Shown here piece by piece: positions 22,341 through 33,295 of a stretch of DNA of 64,000 nucleotides. This DNA comes from Dasypus novemcinctus (lineage: Eukaryota > Chordata > Mammalia > Cingulata > Dasypodidae). A program made the translations under genes and the position numbers. Each line of letters starts with the position of its first letter. The stretch's first letter is position 1. The stretch covers positions 191,127,216 to 191,191,215 of the forward strand of contig NC_080673.1 in assembly GCF_030445035.2 (NCBI RefSeq). The letters run 5' to 3'. A model generated the notes under the pieces. That model was given only the letters and a program-made list of their open reading frames with translations. It had not been told where the DNA came from and made no database searches.

Positions 22341-23136
22341 TTCCTTTCTCTCTGAAAAGGATGGTAAACATAGATCTGGCCTAAAGCATAGAATCCCACC
22401 ATATTCTAAATTGGTTTCAGATGCATGTTGGAGTCAAAACATATTATTTGTAAGGTATTGATCTCTAAATTATCAGTCTTCTCTTCTTCCCACTGGTCAC
22501 TTATCCCTGTTAAGTTTTTGCCTTTATATAATAATTTCACTGGTTTATAGGACTTTCTTGGTTCTTGAAATAAGCAAAGAATTGTGTGTATGTGTTTGTG
22601 TATGCATTTTTCTTTTTTAAAAAACAAGCTAACTATTTGAAATCTTCAAAACAGAATATTGATAATTCAGGCAGGTTTTTTTCAGGGTAATTCAATCAAT
22701 AGAACAAGTATTTCAGTACTTATGGACAAAAAAACGATGTTTTCCAAATAGGCAAGTGCCCCACTGGGTAAGACATTCTGTGTATTATAAACTTAGAGCT
22801 GAAAATTCTCAGAAATCCATGAATTATACATATTTTATGGAACGGGCTTTTTTCTATCACTCAATAGTTTCCATGGCAACTTCAGCATTATATTGTATAC
22901 GTGCTACCTTGAAAACACAAAGCATCCCTCTCTCTCTAATCTATTTACAATAAAGTACTATGTTATTTCTCAGCCTTATGTTCTGGCATTTTAAGGGGAA
23001 AGTTGCCATCTTACACAAGGCTGTTATGTTAGTTTCCGGTTGCTCTATCTGATGTAGTTTTTAATTTTTTCTTCTATTACAATTTTCAAGTTGTTAAAAA
23101 TAAATAGGGCAGGCTAATGATAAAGTGAAGGAATTT
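22341..23136. other. unassigned AT-rich sequence
   Basis: No family or gene recognised in this stretch. Confidence 0.4.
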
Positions 23137-24010
23137 TGATGGATGAACCTTGAAGACATCATGTTGAGTGAAACAAGCCAGACAAAAAAGGATAAATTTG
23201 GTATGATCTCACTGATATGAAATCATTAGAATAAGCAAATTCATAGAGTCAGAAACTACAATACAAGTAAGCAGGAGTCAGGGTGAGGGTAGGGAATGGG
23301 GAGTTAATTGCTTGATTTCTTTTTAGGTTGATGTAAACATTTTGGTAAAGGTTGGTGGTGATGGAAGCACAACAATGATTGAATGTAATTAATGCCACTG
23401 AATTTATATTTGAATGTGATTAAAAGGGAAAATTTTAGGATATATATATGTATAAATGGTAATAGAATAAAACATTTTTTAAAAATATGCAGGAATATAC
23501 AGGACAAACAGTGAACCTAATGTAAACTATGGACTATAGTTAATGGAATAATTATAATAATACCGTTCCATCATATGCACAATTTTCCCAATTATTAAGA
23601 CTTGGCATTAGTGTGATAAGTTTGTTACAAATGAGGGATGTATATTCTGCATGGCTTTTCTGTAAACCTACAACTTGTCTAATAGAAAAAATAGGGCAAA
23701 ATAATGATAAAGTTAAGAAATTTTCTTTTCTGATGAGAAGAAAATGAAATTAATAAGAGTGGGAGAAGTAATCAAGAATATGAGAGACCAATTTTAAAAC
23801 TGTGCTCTGAAGATTGCAGGGGAGTAAAGACGTGGGTTTTTTATTTGCCAGACAACAGCTGGGCCATTCCCGGCACAAAGTGGTTTCTGGGTACCGGGTA
23901 ATACTCTGTTTCTTGATCTGGGTGCTGGTTCCACAGATATGGTCAGTTTGTGAAAATTCATGGGGGTGTATACTATGTGCAATTTATGCTTGAATATTGT
24001 ATTTAAATAC
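23137..24010 (+). repeat. old L1 ORF2 end and 3' UTR fragments
   Basis: ORF2 tail text (gatggatgaaccttgaagac, gtgaaacaagccagacaaaa) passes into a 3' UTR (ggtagggaatggggagttaa, later agtttgttacaaatgaggg). A second L1 3'-end block, tttcttgatctgggtgctgg with cagtttgtgaaaattcatgg, follows at about 23909-24005 and may belong to another copy. Confidence 0.7.
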
Positions 24011-24057
24011 CATGTTTTTAAAAAATCAGTCCATTCCTAAATCATCATCTTGCAACC

Positions 24058-24235
24058 CGAGAATAGGCAAACCTTTTCTGTAAAAAGCTAGATAGTAAAT
24101 AATTTAGGATTTGGGGGCATCTACAGGCTCTCTCTTTGTTGTTTTGTTATTTTTACTTTTGTTTTTAAAAATGTAAAAACCATTCTTAACTCAAGGGCTG
24201 GACAAAAACAGGCTAGATATAGCATTTGAAGTCCC
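24058..24235 (+). repeat. old hAT-type element fragment
   Basis: The blocks ccttttctgtaaaaagctag, atagtaaataatttaggatt and ggctggacaaaaacaggcta match a widespread small mammalian DNA element of the MER1/hAT kind. Termini are not clear. Confidence 0.5.
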
Positions 24236-24689
24236 AAGCACTTGAGATCACCAAGGAAGCCAACACAGATAGAGAGAAAGGGACCTAGGATTGGGCCCTG
24301 GGGCTGCCAACATTATATACATCCGCTAGACCTATGAATACGGTGAATTATTTTTAAAGATTTCCTAACATTGAGCCCTTTTCTCATTTCTAACTTGTTC
24401 ATGATATAGCATTCTTTGATATCTTACTTTACTAATGCCTTATTTAGGATTTTTCATCTTTACAGGTGAGGTAGTTCTATAATTTCCTTTTTTGTACAAT
24501 TTTTCTTATATTTTGTTGTCTGTATTATACTAAGATCACAAAAATTGATTTGGAAGTTTTCCTTCTTTCTCTATGTTCTAAAACATAGAGTATCTGCACT
24601 AAAAGTCCCTTGTGAATCTCTTTGGGCCTGGTGCTTTTTTTTTGAGGGGGGGTGAGGGTAGACCTTTCCAATAATAGGAATAACTTTGT

Positions 24690-24845
24690 AGTAGTATTTA
24701 CTCTGTGCCAGATCTTGTTCTAAGAATCTATATATATAAACTCTTTTTATATTCACAACTTAATGAGGTAGGTGTTAATGTTGTTATAATAATTATTATC
24801 ATTATTGTCTCCATTTGAGGAAACTGAGACACAGAGAGATCAGGA
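24690..24845 (-). repeat. MIR SINE
   Basis: Antisense MIR text: ttatattcacaacttaatga, ggtaggtgttaatg, tccatttgaggaaactgaga, cacagagagatcagg. Confidence 0.7.
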
Positions 24846-24849
24846 TCTA

Positions 24850-25360
24850 GTCAAGAAAAAGAACCATATTACATAGTTCAACATAGGGAATTTAATATAG
24901 GGAACTGGTTACATAGGTATTGGAAAGCTGAAAGAACAAGAATTGAAATTGAGGTAGAGTGAGAGATCATTATGGGCAGCAGTTACCACACTTTAGGGTG
25001 GAGGAACAAAGGGGAAGAGACTGGAGTTAGAAGAACATTGGAGCTCAGAGGAGGGACCCAGCAGAGCTAAGGCTGACTTCAGGAGCCGGCCGGGGCTTGC
25101 TCCAGGAATGCCCATAGGAGGGTGGAACTAAGAGCCCCTGTTGAGGCAGTGTTGCTGCAGGGATGACAAGCAGAAAAAGCAACAAAATGCAGGAAAGTCC
25201 CTTCTCTCCTGCTCCTGTATTTCAACCTCCCTTAGTGCAGAAGCAAGCAGGCAAAAGAGCCTGTGAACTACAGTTTGTAGACCCTAAGCCCCAGCATCAA
25301 AGAGCAGAGTTCAGAAGGACGGATTTCTTGCTCAGAGACAATCAATGGGGGATCCATAAT
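24850..25360. repeat. possible old LTR-like repeat
   Basis: The opening gggaatttaatatagggaac with tggttacataggtattggaa and the GC-richer middle (25060-25150) recall an old placental repeat that I cannot name. A 75-codon frame (25163-25390) has no known domain. Confidence 0.3.
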
Positions 25361-25493
25361 TTCTATATTTCCCTATTTCTTTGTCCATAGAAATTGGTCT
25401 CTTGGGATATTCTTTAACTTCTGGGTCAATTTTGCTAAATTTTATTTTCTTAGAAAATTAATCATTTCGTTCAAGTTTTAAAACGTATTTGCC

Positions 25494-26275
25494 TCTTCTG
25501 TCATTTTTACTGAACCTGTGGTTGGTGCTGGGGTTTGTGTATGCTCAGGAGACTTGAATCTCTGGACTGTCCATGTGCCAGCTGGGCCCTGAGCCTCAGC
25601 AGAGTTGCAACACCTACTTTCTGAGTTGTTGGACTTGCCCAGGTCAGCTGAAGGAGAGGTGAGAATGGTCAACCACCATACCAGGGAACCAAGAGTGTCT
25701 ACAACTGCAAGCAGGAGAATCACATCCATCAGCCATGTGGGATATAAGCCCCATCTCAATTTAGAGGTGGAGTGGACATTGCCATCCCAGGGTCCACAGT
25801 ATGGAGGAATATAATATGGATTAGAGTGGACTTGCTAGTATTCTACTATAGAACTGTTGTGACTCAAGTAATGGAAGAAATTGTATTATTGATGTGGAGA
25901 CTGTGGCCACAGGAGTTGCTGAGAGCAGGCAGAGGGAGGAAGAGGTGTGATATGGGGCATTTTTAGAACTTGGAGTTGTCCTGAATGATATTGCAGGGAC
26001 AGATGCAAGACATTGTATATCCTGCCATAACCCACTGGATGGACTGGGGGAGAGTGTGAACTACAATATAAACTATGGTCCATGCAGTGTGGCAGTGCTC
26101 CAGGGTGTATTCCTCCCAAATGCAATGAATGTGCCGTGCTGATGAAAGGGGATGTTGATGTGGGAGGAGTGGGGGTGGGGGATGGGAAGTGGGGTATATG
26201 GGAACCTCTTATATTTTTTAATGTAACGTTTTGTGTGATCTATTTATCTTTTTTAAAAAAGACCGTTTTAAAAAA
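25494..26275 (+). mobile_element. 5'-truncated xenarthran L1 3' end
   Basis: The 3' part of a lineage-specific L1: gaacctgtggttggtgctgg, gtccatgtgccagctgggcc, agagtggacttgctagtatt, gatattgcagggacagatgc, ccactggatggactggggga, ending in tatattttttaatgtaacgt and an A-rich tail. The flanks aacgtatttgcctc and aaacatttacctc look like a diverged target duplication. It is inserted in the ancient L1. Several frames of 64-93 codons run through it, but none is ORF1 or ORF2. It is closely paralleled by 46990-48005. Confidence 0.8.
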
Positions 26276-26319
26276 ACATTTACCTCGAGTTGTCCAAAGA
26301 AGCCTCTAATAATGTTTTT

Positions 26320-26943
26320 AGTACCTTCTTTTTTTTTTTAATTTGATCATTTCTAATACATATTTGTACTGTCTTCCTTTTTTCTTAATTAGGTTATCTG
26401 GTCATTTATTCACTTTATCAATTTTTTCCAAATCACCAGATTTTTTATTTATGCTTTAATTTGGTTCTCTCACTCATTACATTCTGCTTTTATCTTCATT
26501 ATTCCCTTCCTTCAACTTTTCTTTGGTTTATTTTATTCTTTTCTTATCTTTTGAGACATATTTTTATGCTTTTTTTCACTTCTATAAGACATTAAGATTT
26601 AAAGATTTAAGATATATAACAGAAGAATTGTCTTCTGAGAACTGCTTGTCACATGGATTCTGATATGAAGAATTTTCATTAACTTTTTTTCAAAAAACTC
26701 TGCATTTTCTGGTAAATTTCCCTTATTGCTCAAGATCGCTGAATAGGGACATAAAAAATAATTCCAAGGTGGGAAATCTTTTTTTTTCGTTTTGTGCTTT
26801 TGCCACTAATTTCTCATTTTATTGCATTGTGATTTTTCCCTTCATTTTGGAACAGTGGCCTAATACATGGTCAATTTTTTACAACTGTTATAAAGACATT
26901 TGAAAAGAAAATATTCCCTATTATCAGAGTACAAGCTGACATA
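26320..26943 (-). repeat. ancient L1 ORF2 segment left of the mariner
   Basis: Antisense L1 text (tttatcaattttttccaaat, ctaatttctcattttattgc, ggcctaatacatggtcaatt) continues up to the TA at 26942-26943, where the mariner begins. Confidence 0.6.
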
Positions 26944-28181
26944 TTAGGTTGATGCAAAATTAATTGCAGTTTTTGCATTGTTGAAATTTGCTGGTTGATA
27001 TTGAAATAAATAAATGTGGTTATGCTATATAAACATCATTTTAAGTGCATTTCTCGCTTTATGGTTTTTGCTAATGACTTATTACTTGCTGTCTATTTTA
27101 TATTTATTTTAGACATGGAAATGATGTTAGACAAAAAGCAAATTTGAGCAATTTTCTTATTTGAGTTCAAAATGGGTCATAAAGCAGCAGAGACAACTCG
27201 CAACATCAACGCATTTGGCCTAGGAACTGCTAACGATGCACAGTGCAAGAAGATGGTTCGAGAAGTTTTACAAAGGAGACAAGAGTCTTGAAGATGAGGA
27301 GCATAGTGGCCGGCCACTGGAAGTTGACAATGACCAGTTGAGAGCAATCATCAGAACTGATCCTCTTACAACTACATGAGAAGTTGCTGAAGAACTCAAT
27401 GTCGACCATTCTATGGTCATTCGGTATTTGAAGCAAATTGGAAAGGTAAAAAAGCCTGATAAGTGGATGCCTTATGAGCAGACCAAAAATCAAAAGAATC
27501 ATCATTTTGTTGTGTAATTCTCTCTTATTCTACACAACAACAAACCATTTCTCAATCAGATTATGTGATGAAAAGTGGATTTATATGACAACTGGCGATG
27601 ACCAGCTCAGTAGTTGGACTGAGAAGCTCCAATGCACTTCTGAAAGCCAAACTTGCACAAAAAAAGCCATGGTCACTGTTTGGTGGTCTGCTGCCAGTCT
27701 GATCCACTACAGCTTTCTGAATCCTGGTGAAACCATTACATCTGAAAAGTATGCTCAGCAAATCAATGAGATGCACCGAAAAGTGCAACACCTGCAGCTG
27801 GCAGTGGTCAACAGAAAGGGCCCAATTCTCTACGACAATGCCCAACCACACATCGCACAACCAACACTTCAAAAGTTGAACGAATTGAACTACAAAGTTT
27901 TGCCTCATCTGCCATATTCACCTGACCTCTTGCCAACCAGCTCCCACTTCTTTAAGCATCTCAACAACTTTTTGCAGGGAAAATGCTTCCACAACCAACA
28001 GGATGCAGAAAATGCTTTCCAAGAGTTCGTCAAATCCTGGATTTTTATGCTACAAAAATAAGCAAACTTATTTCTCATTGGCAAAAATGTATTGATTAGA
28101 TTAATAAAGATGTGTTAGAGTCTAGTTATAATAATTTAAAATTCACAGTCCGAAACCGCAATTTCTTTTGTACCTACCTAA
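26944..28181 (+). mobile_element. Hsmar1-class mariner element
   Basis: A 1238-bp Tc1/mariner element with terminal inverted repeats. The left end is ttaggttgatgcaaaattaa, and the right end reads ttaggtaggtacaaaagaaa on the opposite strand. TA precedes the left end (26942-26943). The right flank is CA, probably a decayed TA copy. The length is close to the ~1.29 kb of Hsmar1, and the termini match that class. It sits in an ancient L1. Confidence 0.9.
27115..28110 (+). pseudogene. dead mariner transposase
   Basis: The parent enzyme binds the inverted repeats and cuts and pastes the element at TA sites. Codon 11 of the original frame is a stop (after MEMMLDKKQI), and frameshifts follow near 27240-27310. 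N-terminal helix-turn-helix text is still readable (AAETTRNIN, VEEL-like AEELNVDHS). A 195-codon frame (27474-28061) keeps the catalytic half: the first Asp in CDEKW (residue 32), WWSAA, HYSFLNPGETITSEKYAQQ, and the second Asp in YDNAQPH (residue 121). At residue 156, exactly 34 residues on, the third acidic residue is replaced by Ser (PTSSHFF where PTDYHFF is expected). It therefore cannot be catalytic even apart from the frameshifts. Confidence 0.9.
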
Positions 28182-28230
28182 CATATCCTTTCCAGAGTTA
28201 CCTTATTAACTAGACAGTATAGATTTTCAC

Positions 28231-28722
28231 TGGGAGTTTAATTACGTCCTCCACGAAAGACATGTTCAAGTCCTAATTCCTGGTCCTATGAGTGTAAATT
28301 CATTTACAAACACTATCTTGGAATGTTATTAGTTAATATGAGTCAGGATGCAGATGTAAACCCATTGTAAATAGGAGCTTTGAAGTGTTACCAGTGAAGG
28401 TGAGGTCAAACAGCATGAGAGAGGGCCTTAATCCAATATGACTGAAGTCCTTATAAGCAGAGGAAATTCAGACAACTGACCTGGAGTTAGAAGTCAGAGA
28501 AGGAGAGAGAGAGAGATCACCCAGTTATGGAGGCAGAGATGCATTTTCAAACTAAGGATTGCTGGCAAGCCGTCCCCAAAAGGCTTCAGAGTCTGAAAGA
28601 ATGCCTAACCAAGAGTTACCTTAATTTGGGACTTCTAGTCTCTAAAACTGTGAGGCAATAAATTCCTGTAGTTTTAGCTAAAACATTTATATTTGTCATA
28701 GCAGTCCTGGAAAAATAAGACA
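28231..28722 (+). repeat. MaLR-like solo LTR
   Basis: The left edge is tgggagtttaattacgtcct with gacatgttcaagtcctaatt, and the right edge is caataaattcctgtagtttt and ends aataagaca. A polyadenylation-type AATAAA lies near 28659. The 5-bp flanks ttcac and attac agree at three positions. Same LTR group as 36145-36600. No internal retroviral sequence is present. Confidence 0.7.
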
Positions 28723-28724
28723 AT

Positions 28725-29200
28725 TACCTATATGTGTATTTTTGTCCTCTTAATCTTATATGCAGAGATACCAATTAAAGCTTTCCATTATTACTATTTT
28801 ACTTCTACTTTCTCCTTCATGAAGTTGCTATGTTATTTGATGTATAATTCTGAAAATTACATCTTCATGGTAATTTTTTTCCTTCAACATCATGTAACCA
28901 TTATACTTTCAAGAGAACTCGAATTTCTTTGTCTCATTTAATGATGACTTTGAGTCTAATTTTTTAATGTTGTATATTTCAAATTGCAACTCCTGCTTTC
29001 TTTTTTCTTTTTGTTTTCATATCTCTGTATAATTTTTAACTTTTCTGGACTAATTTAAGTGTGTTTTTTGATTCAGCTTTGAATTGAGTTTTGTTTACTG
29101 ACCCATTCAGAAGACCTTCTCTTAGTGAATGAATTAAACCCATTTACAACTGTTGCTTTTATAGCAATGTCTGGTTTTACTTTAGGTAGAAAGATGGATG
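28725..29200 (-). repeat. ancient L1 ORF2, endonuclease region
   Basis: Antisense L1 text that follows the order of the ORF2 5' region, with aagctttccattattactat and atttctttgtctcatttaat. The left neighbour is the LTR at 28231-28722. Confidence 0.55.
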
Positions 29201-29472
29201 AGTAAGTAAGTAGACACTCTCACTATGTGATCTCTTTTATTTCCTTTTTTTTTTTTTTTTGTATTATGGAAGTATTATGTTTTTTTGCAAATGGTTACCC
29301 TTAGTCACTGCGTCAGGGGTCTCCAAGACCATCCCCCAGTTTCAATGATTCACTAGAAAGACTCATAGTACTCAATGAGTCATACTAATAGCTATGACTT
29401 ATTACAGCAAAGCAATGCAAAAGAAAATCAGGGAAAATGTGTGTGGGGCAAAGTCCACAGGAAGTCAGGCAT

Positions 29473-29487
29473 AAGATTCCAAGAATC
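29473..29487. repeat. target-site duplication, left copy
   Basis: The 15-bp aagattccaagaatc is exactly repeated at 29899-29913, flanking the DAS SINE. Confidence 0.92.
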
Positions 29488-29898
29488 GGGAAGTGGACTT
29501 GGCCCAGTGGATAGGGCATCCGTCTACCACATAGGAGGTCAGAGGTTCAAACCCTGGGCCTCCTTGACCCATGTGGAGCTGGCCCATGTGCAGTGCTGAT
29601 GTGCGCAAGGAATGCCGTAGGGGAGCCCCACACACAAGGAGTTCACCCCATAAAGAGAGCTGCCCAGCGCAAAAAAAGTGCAGCCTACCCAGGATTGGCA
29701 CTGCACACATGGAGAGCTGACTCAGCAAGATGACGCAACAAAAAGAAACACAGATTCCCGTGCTGCTGACAACAGCAGAAGCGGACAAAAAGAAGAACAC
29801 GCAGCAAATGGACACAAGAACAGACAACTGGGGCGGGGCGGGGGGGGAAGGGGAGAGAAATAAAATCTTAAAAAAAAAAGTTTAGTAATTAAAAAAAA
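29488..29898 (+). mobile_element. DAS-III-type tRNA-derived SINE
   Basis: Starts gggaagtggacttggcccag, with a B-box-like cagaggttcaaaccctgggc, a body with ggagctggcccatgtgcagt, and a tail of A-rich text. Perfect 15-bp target duplications (29473-29487 and 29899-29913) flank it. The 120-codon minus-strand frame across it is a by-product of the repeat. Confidence 0.95.
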
Positions 29899-30200
29899 AA
29901 GATTCCAAGAATCCTCTACAAGTGAAGTACCACTGCAACAAGCTGTGACAACACATATGAAATGTTGTCTACCAGTGAAGGAGTCTGAGTGCCCAGGGTT
30001 TTTATTGGGGGCTAATCACCTAGGCACCCCTTGCCTACCATGTACCAAAATTCAAGACTCCCAGAAAGAAAGTATGTGTTTAGCATAAATCATATTTTTG
30101 GACAGTTTAGGCACAACAAGCAATTTTTATCAAGTCCGAATGGTGGGAACCCTCTCAAAATCTAATATCCCACTTGTCAACTAAGGACCAACTTTTGCAT

Positions 30201-30439
30201 ACTTAAGTAGTTTTAACTTCTACTACTAGATTTATAAGCTTCAATTATAATTTTTATTCTCCTCTTACAAATGAAGCAATCAGCAAGCTTATTATACTTT
30301 CCACCTTTCCTTTTCTCATCCCAATCACTTTTGTAATTAAAAGTAACATGAGCATTTTATCTGGAAGTCTAACAGACTCTTTATCTTTATAGCCTAGAAC
30401 TTTAGTCTGCTGTATCTTAGCACTGACCAACAGATTTTC
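30201..30439. other. unassigned AT-rich sequence
   Basis: Between the LTR and the next L1-like piece I recognise nothing. Confidence 0.4.
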
Positions 30440-31080
30440 TTCATTGTTTTTAACAGGGTTTTCTTAAATTAAGTTTTTTCTATAATTGTTATATTCCATT
30501 TTTTTGGCTTTCACTTGGGAAACTCCAATTATACATATGTTGGATTTCTTCATCTTTATTCAGTGGCTCTCTTTTCTCTTTAATCAGTTTCCCTTTATTT
30601 GTGCTCCATTTACTTGTTTTTCTCATTTCCTTCTATGTTCCTTGCTGGACTTCCTAAGATACCTGTTCCCTATTGTATTCCTTGTAATTTAGTTTTTACA
30701 TCTAAATTTTTCTTTTTCTTCTCTTTCTTTTCTGAATTCTACCAATTACTGCTTCAACTCCTCCAAGAGCTTGGCCAATACTTTCTGGTAACTGCTCAGA
30801 CCTTCCCTGATGTCTTATATTTCTGCTTTATAATATGCCTTCAAAGCTGCAGCTGCTCATGATATTTTTAAAATCCACATTGAAATTTTGGATTATAATT
30901 TTCATCTGCTTCATGGCAACATTTTTACTGAGTTTTCTTTCTATGTAGAGGAATCTGTGTGCTCTTTTGCATATTTTTCTTGTAGTATCTTTTGTGGAGA
31001 TGCTGAATATTTTAGTTATTCATATTTAAATGAGTTGGTTTTTCCTAGATCAGCTATTAGCAAGAGAGTCTGTGGATAGT
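30440..31080 (-). repeat. ancient L1/HAL1 ORF1-like segment
   Basis: Antisense text that reads on the minus strand as an ORF1-type region (including the counterpart of actccaattatacatatgt). A 99-bp part (30816-30914) is shared with an LTR 2.7 kb away. The assignment rests on a few blocks only. Confidence 0.45.
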
Positions 31081-33290
31081 TTTCTAGGTTTCTCTGCTCA
31101 CATTATTGCTAAAGCAGTACTCTATTATTTGCCCTATACCTCATGTCTCCTTTACCTCTTAGCACCTAACCTGGTTCAGAAGAGCATCCCCTGAATCCTA
31201 TACTTGCCACTCATACCAAGGAGTATACATCCTGTCTTCCAAGGAGTTCACTCCCTTTTGGAATATGTTTTGTTTTGTTTTTTTCTGAAACAAGTCATCT
31301 CTTGATTTCCCCAGGTGCTTTCTGCAATTTCTTTAACCATGTGCATTCCCCAACTCCCACCCCTTAGCAATCACACTCTCTTAAATCTCAGTCCAGCACA
31401 TAGATGTTCCCATTCAAAGAGGAGCCTCTTGCCTCTGGGCATGAATATGTGCTTTTGACTTCCAAGATGTGCTACTACTGGAGCCATTCCATATTAACCA
31501 TTCTTCATCTCACCCTCAGTCTCCAATGTCTACATTACCCATGAAGTTAGCCCTGAGTTCACTTGCTTTGGGCCACAGTTACATGTAACTTGGATTTCAT
31601 AAATTCTATTTCCTAACTGTGCTGAGGATCTAATTTGAGGGTTTTTTCCTATTCTTTTTGTTGATCAAAATTATTTACAAGAAGATAATTGGGAAGATTT
31701 GAAAATAAGCTGCCACCATGTGCCTACCAAATCTACCTTAGTTATCAATTTATTTCTACTGATTTTTGGGTGCAGGAAGAGTTGCCAATTCTACTTCCAA
31801 TAAAACTACTGATTGAAAAGGAAATCAGTAGCCTTTATTTATGCTTCCATTAGTTGGTATATCTTGTAAAATTTCGAAAGTATTTTAATGATTTCTTTGG
31901 GATGCCTTCTAGATCTAATGTATTTCTTAATGCCCTCTGATCTGAAGTGTTGACTCTGTAAATATTCTTTATCTGAACACTGTATAGTGGAATCATAATA
32001 TCATATTCCACAAGGATAATGCATGGGACTAAAAGCCCAGATAATAGTGCAATTCCCCATTTAATTATATTCTCTGGCATAACATAACCACCTACTTTCA
32101 ATTATTATCCACATCATAATTAAGTCATAGAGACACTCTGTCTCTGAATATGTGAATAGCACAATTTGAAGAAAAGACAGAGTCAGAGTACAACTTGGAA
32201 TAATTGTCTCACTATTTATTGAAGCATTTTGCTGTTACAAAAAGTACTCTGCTTTATACTGATTATTTTTCAAGCAGTAGCAAAGAAAAATTCCAAGGAA
32301 AGAATTTTAGAAAAATATCTACAAATAGTTTAAAAAGTTGCCTGAGGTGGTAGTACAGAACTCGGTTTTAATACCAGCATTTTGTTTATTATCTGTATGA
32401 CTTCTCAAAGCTTTGCTTTCTTCAGATGTATATAACCCATATGTCCAACTTATTTCCCTGAGATATATAGCAAAGTCACTTCTCTTTTAATATCCAAATT
32501 AATACTTCTCAAATACTATTCTGTGACTCTCAGGTAGCCTAAATTTCGTCTAGGTATTTCCTTAAACTAAGAGGACTGATTCTCTGTCCAGAGCATCAGT
32601 TCAACCTACTATTGCCAGAGAATATCACCAGCCCCTGCAAAGAAACCTCTTCCCTGATACTGATTATTTATAAACTATAGACAATAAACCAAACCACTCT
32701 GAGAAATTCCAAGCAAATTCCCAATTATTGTTGTCATTACTTGTCCCTACAATGGTTCCCCAGGAGTCAAGATCAAGAGAGAGTCTAGCATAAGTAACAT
32801 GTCGAGCCCAGAACCACCCCTCTCCTTCTGATCTGAAGGCATAAACCTCTCTCTTTACTCCCCAAGGCATAGGTAAGAGCACACATTGTTGTCCAGTAAG
32901 GCAATTACAACAGTCTGCTGTAGATAGTAATTAATAACCATTAATTACTATCAAGTAACCATGAGTGAGCACCCAGTGGTTCAACCTAAAAATCTCATTA
33001 AGGAAAATATTTCTCCCATTTTTGCTGGGACAGTCAAGCTAAAGGAGCTTCTAATTTATATTTATAACAGAACATGTAGCATTATATTTGGCAACATCTG
33101 TGTACTGACTAAAGATTTCTCAAGAAAGCAGGTTCCTACCATCTATTTTTACCTCCATTTGGGTGAATTTCTCAGAATAAAGGGAGTCAGCTCCTAAGAT
33201 AATGATGCCTTTAACTCAAGGAACTAAAAGTGCCCGAATGGGCTCCCTCCAAAACACAATCTTAAATGCCCCTTTACCTAGAAAGAGTTA
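31081..33290. other. unassigned unique sequence
   Basis: No repeat family or gene recognised over 2.2 kb. Frames of 72-83 codons lack known domains. It contains one perfect 13-bp inverted repeat at 32923-32952. Confidence 0.45.
32923..32952. repeat. perfect 13-bp inverted repeat
   Basis: The arms gatagtaattaat (32923-32935) and attaattactatc (32940-32952) are exact reverse complements separated by four bases (aacc). The stem is AT-rich. Confidence 0.95.
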
Positions 33291-33295
33291 CCTAT

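Larger units (their letters stand above)
29275..30200 (-). repeat. old placental ERV LTR, split by a SINE
   Basis: The blocks ggggtctccaagaccatccc, tcaatgattcactagaaaga, cttattacagcaaagcaatg and ggggcaaagtccacagg precede the SINE. After it come acaagctgtgacaacacata, gaaatgttgtctaccagtga, cccagggtttttattggggg and accaaaattcaagactccca. This is a well-known antisense LTR order. The sequence aagattccaagaatc is duplicated on both sides of the SINE, which confirms that the two halves were once joined. Confidence 0.65.
24360..31080 (-). repeat. ancient L1, minus strand, heavily interrupted
   Basis: Pieces of antisense L1 occur in 3'-to-5' order from left to right. ORF2 parts lie at about 24360-24680, 25380-25493 and 26320-26940. 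An endonuclease-region part lies at about 28725-29200 (aagctttccattattactat, ttctttgtctcatttaatga, aatgaattaaacccatttac). An ORF1/HAL1-like part lies at about 30440-31080 (gaaactccaattatacatat). The shared order suggests one old element broken by later insertions: an L1 tail, a mariner, two LTRs and, within the second LTR, a SINE. Open frames such as 30486-30692 and 30599-30862 are antisense AT-rich noise. Confidence 0.6.

Noticed and set aside
27474..28061. A 195-codon frame that could be read as a SETMAR-like host gene
   Set aside because: It begins inside a mariner flanked by TIRs, lacks the N-terminal half in frame, has a Ser in place of the third catalytic residue, and no SET-domain exon or splice context is visible.
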